Shown here: piece by piece, positions 1 to 4,927 of the stretch
How the letters are laid out: every line of letters begins with the position of its first letter
Numbering within the stretch: the first letter of the stretch is position 1
Assembly (NCBI GenBank): GCA_001797695.1
Contig: MGQD01000032.1
Coordinates: forward strand, 1 to 6,334
Origin: Deltaproteobacteria bacterium RBG_13_49_15
Lineage (GTDB): Bacteria; Desulfobacterota; Desulfobacteria; Desulfobacterales; UBA2156
DNA: 6,334 bases
Direction: 5' to 3'
Program-made: the position numbers and the translations under genes
The notes under the pieces: generated by a model
What the model saw: the letters and a program-made list of their open reading frames with translations, nothing else
Database searches by the model: none
Told to the model about the DNA's origin: nothing

Positions 1-73
1 GAGTGCAACTCATTATCGTCTTGAAAAGGAAATAGCGTTTTTGTAGCATAGATATCAACAATACCGTTATCAT
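1..73. other. Left-edge stretch without a confident gene
   Basis: No full gene fits here. Two fragments are possible and lie antisense to one another. On the + strand, a frame open from position 2 ends in a TAG at 44-46 and would read SATHYRLEKEIAFL, which could be the C-terminus of an upstream gene. On the - strand, a frame is open from an ATG at 125 (inside the repeat) to the window edge and contains VDIYATKTLFPFQDDNELH. Nothing in the window decides between them, and both may be chance. Confidence 0.3.
21..49 (+). promoter_or_regulatory. Weak sigma70-like promoter candidate upstream of the repeat
   Basis: TTGAAA (21-26) matches the -35 consensus at 5 of 6 bases. TAGCAT (44-49) follows after a 17-bp spacer and matches the -10 consensus at 4 of 6. 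A transcript from here would read through the whole inverted-repeat element before reaching the reductase gene, giving a leader of about 230 nt. Such matches occur by chance in AT-rich DNA, and the promoter at 233-260 is much better, so this one is secondary. Confidence 0.25.
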
Positions 74-229
74 TGATGGCTTCGCAAAAAGTCCACCTGC
101 TGCGTTGCGCTGCAGTCTTCGTCATTGCGGCGTACCTCGTAAGTACGCCTCATTCCTCAGGCTTTGCGCGCCTTGCATCTGAAGCTTTTTACTTTGCCAT
201 CCCAATTTGGATTTTTTACGGATTCATCA
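74..229. repeat. MITE-like intergenic repeat with terminal inverted repeats
   Basis: The left end (74-94, TGATGGCTTCGCAAAAAG then TCC) and the right end (209-229, GGATTTTTTACGGATTCA then TCA) are imperfect inverted repeats matching at 16 of 21 positions. Between them is a palindrome-rich core with one perfect hairpin (129-149). No transposase is encoded. The open frame crossing it (from a TTG at 73) runs past the far end into the reductase gene in the wrong frame and has no ribosome binding site. From memory, sequences like GCGTTGCGCTGCAGTCTTCG and ATTCCTCAGGCTTTGCGCGC recur between genes in Desulfobacterales genomes and are often mis-annotated as short hypothetical proteins; I could not search to confirm this. 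The sequence CATTGA occurs at both boundaries (71-76 and 231-236) and could be a target duplication, although the left copy overlaps the repeat end by three bases. Confidence 0.6.
129..149. repeat. Perfect hairpin inside the repeat element
   Basis: GGCGTAC (129-135) and GTACGCC (143-149) are exact reverse complements separated by the 7-base loop CTCGTAA. The flanks (about 100-128 and 150-180) are themselves partly complementary, so the whole core could fold into a longer imperfect stem. No T-run follows, so it does not look like an intrinsic terminator. Confidence 0.65.
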
Positions 230-232
230 GCA

Positions 233-260
233 TTGACAGGGAAATACGGTTTCCAATAAT
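233..260 (+). promoter_or_regulatory. Strong sigma70-type promoter of the three-gene operon
   Basis: TTGACA (233-238) is an exact -35 consensus. AATAAT (255-260) matches the -10 consensus at 5 of 6 bases, and the spacer is 16 bp. Transcription would start near 266-268, just before the Shine-Dalgarno at 274-280, leaving a leader of about 20 nt. The -35 box begins only four bases after the right end of the inverted-repeat element, so insertion of the element may have shaped this promoter. I see no clear operator palindrome between the -10 box and the gene. Confidence 0.6.
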
Positions 261-273
261 CCTGAAACACCAT

Positions 274-280
274 AAGGAGA
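274..280 (+). promoter_or_regulatory. Ribosome binding site deciding the reductase start
   Basis: AAGGAGA lies 6 bases before the ATG at 287 and only 3 bases before the in-frame GTG at 284. The spacing favours the ATG, so the protein should begin MAQTTFKAMV rather than with a doubled methionine. Confidence 0.75.
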
Positions 281-286
281 GAAGTG

Positions 287-1291
287 ATGGCTCAGACGAC
301 ATTCAAGGCCATGGTGGTTACGGAAGACTCGCCCGATCGGTTTTCCCGCCGTATCGCTGAAAAATCGATCCATGATCTTCCGCCCGGCGATCTGTTGATT
401 AAAGTCCTTTATTCCTCCTTGAATTATAAGGATGCCCTTTCCGCCACCGGAAACAGAGGAGTCACCAAATCCTATCCCCATACTCCAGGAATTGATGCTG
501 CAGGAGTAGTTATTGAAGGAGGGGGAGACGACTTTAAGATTGGTGATCCGGTTTTGGTTACCGGATACGATCTTGGGATGAATACGTCGGGAGGTTTCGG
601 CCAATTAATCCGTGTTCCGGTCGGATGGGCGGTGAGGAAGCCGGACCCATTGACGTTGAGAGAAAGCATGATATATGGAACCGCCGGCTTCACGGCAGGC
701 CTGTCGGTTGCAAAAATTGTGGAACACGGCATCCTGCCGTCGCATGGAGATATTCTGGTTACCGGCGCGTCCGGAGGGGTGGGGAGCCTGGCTGTTTCAG
801 TCCTTTCCAGAATCGGATATTCCGTTGTTGCATCCACCGGTAAAACCGGTGAAAAGGAGTTTTTGACCCAATGCGGAGCAAAAGCGATCATTCACCGGGA
901 TGAGATCAATGACAAAAGCAAAAGGCCTCTTCTGAAAAGCCGCTTTGCGGGCGTTGTGGATACGGTGGGCGGCGATTTTTTGGCCACGGCGCTGAAATCA
1001 ATCGCCTTGCACGGCGCGGCCACCTGCTGCGGAAACGTGGCATCCCCTGAATTGCATACAACGGTTTTCCCTTTTATTTTAAGAGGCGTGACGCTCTACG
1101 GCATCGACTCCGCCAACTCCCCCATGGAGTATCGAAGAAAGATATGGAAGAAATTGGCCGCGGACTGGAAACCGGATCATCTGGATCGTCTTGCCAATGA
1201 AATATCGCCGGCCGAGTTGGATCGCCATATCGACCTGATCCTTCAGGGAAAGCTTCGTGGAAGAACCATCGTCAGAATCCAGAATCCATAA
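287..1291 (+). CDS. acuI: Acryloyl-CoA reductase (NADPH), YhdH/AcuI family
   Basis: This 334-residue protein belongs to the zinc-free quinone-oxidoreductase branch of the medium-chain dehydrogenase/reductase superfamily. Its closest recalled relative is E. coli YhdH/AcuI (about 324 residues), which reduces toxic acryloyl-CoA to propionyl-CoA with NADPH. Shared blocks are SSLNYKDAL (43-51), PGIDAAG (67-73), GTAGFTA (131-137), the Rossmann glycine loop VTGASGGVGS (158-167), DTVGGD (225-230), TTVFPFILRGV (258-268) and the C-terminal QGKLRGRTIVRI (320-331). The segment ASTGK (182-186) after the second Rossmann strand aligns with VSGR in YhdH, where such residues usually hold the 2'-phosphate of NADPH. 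No structural-zinc cysteine cluster is visible. The ATG at 287 is preferred over the GTG at 284 because of the ribosome binding site. The gene leads a likely operon; the synthetase gene starts 30 bp after its stop. The family call is firm. Acryloyl-CoA as the substrate is inferred from the family, and another short 2-enoyl-CoA or a quinone is possible. Confidence 0.88.
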   Translation: MAQTTFKAMVVTEDSPDRFSRRIAEKSIHDLPPGDLLIKVLYSSLNYKDALSATGNRGVTKSYPHTPGIDAAGVVIEGGGDDFKIGDPVLVTGYDLGMNTSGGFGQLIRVPVGWAVRKPDPLTLRESMIYGTAGFTAGLSVAKIVEHGILPSHGDILVTGASGGVGSLAVSVLSRIGYSVVASTGKTGEKEFLTQCGAKAIIHRDEINDKSKRPLLKSRFAGVVDTVGGDFLATALKSIALHGAATCCGNVASPELHTTVFPFILRGVTLYGIDSANSPMEYRRKIWKKLAADWKPDHLDRLANEISPAELDRHIDLILQGKLRGRTIVRIQNP

Positions 1292-1301
1292 ATCAATTCA
1301 T

Positions 1302-1310
1302 AAGGAAGGA
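1302..1310 (+). promoter_or_regulatory. Ribosome binding site of the acyl-CoA synthetase
   Basis: The purine run AAGGAAGGA ends 11 bases before the ATG at 1322. This is at the long end of normal spacing but is the only good site in the 30-bp gap. No separate promoter or terminator is visible in that gap, which supports co-transcription with the reductase. Confidence 0.6.
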
Positions 1311-1321
1311 TTGACATCCGA

Positions 1322-3487
1322 ATGAAACAAACAGACTACACTCAAAAAACACCGCTAAATGAATATGAATCCAAGCTTTTTCTCAAATCGTACGGTATCC
1401 CCGTTGTCAGCGAAATCGTCGCACTCGATGAGGCGGAAGCGCGAAGGGCGGCGGAATCGATCGGCTATCCGGTGGTGATCAAAGGATTGGGGAAAACATT
1501 GCTCCATAAGAGCGACCGCGACCTCGTCCGATTAAACATACAGGACGGAAACGGGATTCAAAACGCCATACGCGCCATCACCGCCAATGCCGGAGATGCT
1601 CTCGAAGGATTTTTAGTTCAACCGCAGGTCGCCGGAAAACGGGAACTGGTCGCCGGTCTATTTCGCGACGCGCACTTCGGGCCGGTTGTCATGTTCGGGA
1701 TCGGAGGCGTTTTTACTGAGGCTTTTTCGGATATCACATTTCGAATCGCTCCCATCAACGACAACCAGGCTCATGAAATGATCCGGGAGATCCGGTCAAA
1801 ACGGTTTTTAGGAGCGTTTCGGGGGGAAAGAGGGGTTGACCTGTCTCAACTAGTTCCAATTCTGACATCACTTTCCCGCATCGGATCGGATCATCCGGAG
1901 GTCTGCGAGATCGATATCAATCCTCTGTTAGTCAATGCCGATGGCCGACTTCTGGCGGTTGATGCCTTAGTCGTTAAAGGACCGTCCTGCCCGGCTCCTG
2001 AAATGCCGATCCCCGTGGATCCGGCATGGCTGGGTCGTTTCTTTCATCCACGATCCATCGCTTTTGTCGGAGTATCTTCCCACTTGGGCAAATGGGGGCA
2101 CATGCTCTTTACCTCAACGGTAAGCTGTGGATATGCAGGGGAGATCCACCTGGTCAATTCTAAAGGAGAATCGATCGCGGGCCGGAAAGTCTATCGATCG
2201 GTGGAGGAGGTCCCCGCCGATATAGACCTTTGCGTCGTGACCGTCCCGTCGGGCAAGGTACTTTCTCTGATTCCACAGTTTCAACGAAAAAATATCAAAA
2301 ATATGCTCCTTATCTCATCCGGATTTTCCGAAACCGGGAAAGAGGGTGCTGCTCTTGAGAAGGAGTTGATTCAAAAGGCCAGGGAAGCGGGTATTCTCAT
2401 CATCGGACCCAATACCATGGGGATTTGTAATCCCCATATCCGTCTATACTGTACCGGAAGTCATGTCCACCCTGCCCCCGGCGCAATAGCAGTTGTTTCC
2501 CAATCCGGGAACATGGGTACGCAGCTTCTGGCTTTTGCCGAACAGCAGGGGATCGGTATCCGGGGGTTTTGCGGGTCAGGGAATGAAGCGATGGCTACTG
2601 TCGAAGACTTCCTGGAGGCCTTTGAAAACGACCAGTTGACTCAAACCGTGATGCTCTATGTGGAAAGCGTCAGAAACGGCCGGCGGTTTCTCGAGTGCGC
2701 CGAACGGGTCGGAAAGAAAAAACCGATTGTCCTTTTGAAAGGAGGCAGGAGCGAGACCGGCAAAAGGGCCGCCACAACCCATACCGGCGCCCTTGCCCAC
2801 GACGACCGGATCTTCAGCGCCGCATGCCGCCAGGCCGGAATCGTTCAGGTCAGCCATCCCATGGATCTTCTCGATTTAGCTGCCGCTTTTTCATCGCTCC
2901 CCCTTCCAAAAGGGAATCGTGTGGCAATCATGACGCTGGGCGGCGGGTGGGGAGTAGTAACGGTGGATCTTTGTTCGGATTATGGACTGGAGGTCCCTGA
3001 CCTGACAAGCGATATCAGGGATCGTATCGGCAGGCTCCTCCCGGACTACTGGAGCCACACGAATCCGGTGGACCTCGTTGGAGAAAGAGACATCCATATC
3101 CCCCTTGAAGTCATGGAGACTCTTGTCGGCTGGAATGGATGCGATGCAGTGATCAACTTAGGAATCCTGGGAAGAAAAATCCTCCTCGACCGGATGGCCT
3201 CATCCGTCTTAAATTCAGATCCGACCTATTCACCGGAAACCATTAACCGCATAACCGATCATCTTCATCGTTTTGAAGAAACGTATATCGCTCATATTGT
3301 CAACCTGATGGAGAGGTATGAGAAGCCGGTATACGGCGTCAAAATCATCTCCGACCGGAGCGATCAGACCGTATTTCCGGTTGATGGAGCACGGTATAAG
3401 GGCGTCTTCTTCCCAACTCCGGAACGAGCAGTGAAGGCTTGCGGCAAAATGGTGGAGTACAACCACTTTCTGGCCATAACCAAATGA
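1322..3487 (+). CDS. Acyl-CoA synthetase (ADP-forming), beta-alpha fusion
   Basis: This 721-residue protein fuses both halves of an NDP-forming acyl-CoA synthetase (acetate-CoA ligase/succinyl-CoA synthetase superfamily), which interconverts acid + CoA + ATP with acyl-CoA + ADP + phosphate. Residues about 10-220 are the ATP-grasp (beta) half: LNEYESK (12-18), GYPVVIK (48-54), LLHKSD (60-65), FGIGGVFTEAF (125-135) and the metal-binding EIDINPLL (196-203). Residues about 236-340 are the CoA-binding domain (HPRSIAFVGVSS, 242-253). Residues about 355-720 are the ligase region: IGPNTMG (361-367), VVSQSGNMG (391-399), THTGALAH (486-493) and NPVDL (581-585). His487 matches the phosphohistidine of the alpha subunit, His62 the second histidine of the beta subunit, and Glu448 (YVESV) the conserved catalytic glutamate, judged by motif and by offset from domain start. 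The order is the reverse of the PatZ-type fusion, where ATP-grasp is last. RDLV follows HKSD where VGGV is usual, and GGGWGVV (540-546) replaces the common AGGPGVL. The acid used is unknown; acrylate, propionate, DMSP or another small acid would fit the neighbours. Confidence 0.87.
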   Translation: MKQTDYTQKTPLNEYESKLFLKSYGIPVVSEIVALDEAEARRAAESIGYPVVIKGLGKTLLHKSDRDLVRLNIQDGNGIQNAIRAITANAGDALEGFLVQPQVAGKRELVAGLFRDAHFGPVVMFGIGGVFTEAFSDITFRIAPINDNQAHEMIREIRSKRFLGAFRGERGVDLSQLVPILTSLSRIGSDHPEVCEIDINPLLVNADGRLLAVDALVVKGPSCPAPEMPIPVDPAWLGRFFHPRSIAFVGVSSHLGKWGHMLFTSTVSCGYAGEIHLVNSKGESIAGRKVYRSVEEVPADIDLCVVTVPSGKVLSLIPQFQRKNIKNMLLISSGFSETGKEGAALEKELIQKAREAGILIIGPNTMGICNPHIRLYCTGSHVHPAPGAIAVVSQSGNMGTQLLAFAEQQGIGIRGFCGSGNEAMATVEDFLEAFENDQLTQTVMLYVESVRNGRRFLECAERVGKKKPIVLLKGGRSETGKRAATTHTGALAHDDRIFSAACRQAGIVQVSHPMDLLDLAAAFSSLPLPKGNRVAIMTLGGGWGVVTVDLCSDYGLEVPDLTSDIRDRIGRLLPDYWSHTNPVDLVGERDIHIPLEVMETLVGWNGCDAVINLGILGRKILLDRMASSVLNSDPTYSPETINRITDHLHRFEETYIAHIVNLMERYEKPVYGVKIISDRSDQTVFPVDGARYKGVFFPTPERAVKACGKMVEYNHFLAITK

Positions 3488-4758
3488 ATAGACAGGACGC
3501 CGCCACCCATCGCGATCCTCACCGCTGGATGGTTTTTTTCGCCATCTGCCTGGTCTATTTTTTCGTCTATTTTCACCGGGTTTCAACGTCGGTAATCGTC
3601 AAGGACCTTCTGGACGCATTTCATACCACGGCGACCGCTTTAGGCTTTATGTCGTCCATGTATTTTTACATCTATGCCCTCGAGCAGCCTCTTGTCGGTT
3701 ATCTTTCCGACAAACTTGGCCCCAGAAGAGTCATCGGATGGTGGTCCGTTGTTGCCGCCATTGGGTGTTTTATATTTGCCGCTGCACCCGGCATCCTATG
3801 GGCTTCCTTCGGACGTGCGCTCATCGGATTCGGCGTCGGCGGTGTCTATGTCCCGGCCATCAAGGCGTTTTCTCTCTGGTTTGAAAAAAAGCATTTTGCC
3901 ACGATGCTGGGTTTTCTCATGTCTGTAGGGAATTTTGGCGCCGTAATCGCCACGACGCCTCTGGCATGGGCGGCCGATTCATATGGATGGCGCGCGACGT
4001 TTCTCCTCATCGGCGCCATTACTTTGGTGCTGTCCGTTGTGACATTCAAGTTCACCCGCGACCATGACATATCAAGGGAAAAAAACAATCCGGATTGCGG
4101 CGGGGATTCCGGATGCGACCCCGGTTCCAACCCTCCTTTTTTTCAGGTGCTGGCATCATGGAGATTCTGGATCATTTCGATCATTTTTTTTGGGATTTAT
4201 GGGACCGTTATAACCCTTCAGGGGCTATGGGCAACCCCGTTTTTAATGACCGCCCTAAATATTGAGCGGATACCGGCCAGCAGATTGAACATGCTTATCC
4301 CCATCGGCGTCATCATCGGTTCTCCGCTGGTCGGTTGGCTGATCGATTCTTTTTCGCTAAACAAGAGAAAAACCTTGGCTGTCATTGTGATTCTCTACTC
4401 TGTGACATGGGCCGGCATTATTTTCTTTTCAACTTCCCTTGGCGCTATCGGCATTTCACTGGTATTTTTAGTAATGGGGATAATTACGGGCGGATTCATC
4501 AGCACCCTCTGGGGATTTGTTCGGGATACGACATCTGCTGAGATCTTCGGGTTGACCTCCGGCATGCTGAATCCTGCTCCGTTTTTCGGCGTGGCTGTTT
4601 TTCAGGTCCTGACCGGAGCCGTACTCGATAAGGCCGGCAGGGTCGGGGAGTTATACCCCCTTCCGGCTTTTAAAAGCGCGTTTATGATCTGTTTTATCAG
4701 CACCCTTTTTTGCCTTGTACTGACATTTTTCCTGGGCCGATCAAAGGAGCCGGTTTAG
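3484..4758 (+). CDS. Major facilitator superfamily transporter
   Basis: This 424-residue inner-membrane protein has about 12 hydrophobic helices in two bundles of six. The N-half includes helices near 15-35, 50-72, 84-101, 105-127, 140-162 and 169-190. A cytoplasmic loop spans about 191-220, and the second bundle runs from about 225 to 417. The loop between helices 2 and 3 carries the family signature GYLSDKLGPRR (72-82). The opening YFHRVSTSVIVKDL (29-42) and YFYIYALEQPL (60-70) resemble the sugar-phosphate/organic-anion permease branch (GlpT/UhpC-like, COG2271-type), so an organic anion is a reasonable cargo, though not provable here. Its ATG overlaps the stop of the synthetase gene (ATGA, 3484-3487). 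No good ribosome binding site precedes it, so translation is probably coupled. A TTG further upstream at 3439 would add 15 residues but overlaps the synthetase by 49 bases and lacks support. The central loop has an unusual Gly/Asp/Cys/Pro-rich patch (about 202-218) with two cysteines. Substrate unknown; operon position suggests it imports the acid handled by the two enzymes. Confidence 0.85.
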   Translation: MNRQDAATHRDPHRWMVFFAICLVYFFVYFHRVSTSVIVKDLLDAFHTTATALGFMSSMYFYIYALEQPLVGYLSDKLGPRRVIGWWSVVAAIGCFIFAAAPGILWASFGRALIGFGVGGVYVPAIKAFSLWFEKKHFATMLGFLMSVGNFGAVIATTPLAWAADSYGWRATFLLIGAITLVLSVVTFKFTRDHDISREKNNPDCGGDSGCDPGSNPPFFQVLASWRFWIISIIFFGIYGTVITLQGLWATPFLMTALNIERIPASRLNMLIPIGVIIGSPLVGWLIDSFSLNKRKTLAVIVILYSVTWAGIIFFSTSLGAIGISLVFLVMGIITGGFISTLWGFVRDTTSAEIFGLTSGMLNPAPFFGVAVFQVLTGAVLDKAGRVGELYPLPAFKSAFMICFISTLFCLVLTFFLGRSKEPV

Positions 4759-4913
4759 GGGGAAGAATGGATGAAAAAAGGGGGGTCGCCGACCGATTTA
4801 AATGTTAACCTTTGATCTTTCCAAACCGGGTTGTGATGAGGTGATCAATCCGTTCGTAAGGTGAAGTCGTCAGATGGATCAAATGCGGAAATGATGTAAC
4901 GGCGGATGCCGGG
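4759..4913. other. Convergent intergenic gap
   Basis: This 155-bp stretch separates the 3' ends of the transporter and GTPase genes. It holds only tiny open frames of 13 and 20 codons (from ATGs at 4767 and 4802). Neither has a recognisable product. Two weak terminator-like hairpins in or next to the gap are listed separately. I see no RNA gene, promoter or repeat here. Confidence 0.6.
4774..4794 (-). terminator. Weak terminator candidate for the GTPase gene
   Basis: Read on the - strand, GGTC-GGC-GACC (4794 to 4784) forms a 4-bp GC-rich stem, followed by four C and then six T (4779-4774). It lies about 120 nt past the GTPase stop. The short stem and the four-base gap before the T-run make it a poor match to an intrinsic terminator. 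Confidence 0.25.
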
Positions 4914-4927
4914 CTATCGGCCTTTTT
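4908..4927 (+). terminator. Weak terminator candidate for the three-gene operon
   Basis: GCCG (4908-4911) and CGGC (4918-4921) can pair around a 6-base loop, followed after one C by five T (4923-4927). It is about 150 nt past the transporter stop and overlaps the last codons of the convergent GTPase gene. The 4-bp stem is short, so the operon may instead end by a Rho-dependent route. Confidence 0.25.

Noticed and set aside
73..360. 95-codon + strand open frame beginning with TTG at 73
   Set aside because: It translates the inverted-repeat element and then overlaps the reductase gene out of frame. There is no ribosome binding site, and its hydrophobic look comes from the repeat.
227..604. - strand open frame of 125 codons opposite the reductase
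   Set aside because: It overlaps a well-recognised gene on the other strand along its whole coding part and shows no family features.
835..851. Perfect hairpin CACCGGT-AAA-ACCGGTG inside the reductase gene
   Set aside because: It encodes the STGKTG segment of the cofactor-binding region, and no T-run follows closely enough for a terminator. A chance palindrome within coding sequence is the simplest reading.
1311..1342. TTGACA at 1311 as the -35 box of a separate promoter for the synthetase
   Set aside because: The nearest -10-like sequence, TACACT at 1337, is 20 bp away and lies inside the coding region past the start codon, so it could not serve this gene.
3439..3483. Extended transporter start at a TTG, adding 15 residues
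   Set aside because: The extension is polar and unlike MFS N-termini, overlaps the synthetase coding region and has no ribosome binding site. The ATGA overlap start is more natural.
3230..3586. - strand open frame of 118 codons across the synthetase-transporter junction
   Set aside because: It spans two well-supported + strand genes, has a low-complexity Arg/Lys-rich start and no recognisable motif.
4767..4864. Two tiny + strand frames in the convergent gap (13 and 20 codons)
   Set aside because: The first has a purine run before it but covers a hairpin and has no plausible product. The second lacks a ribosome binding site. Both are within chance expectation.
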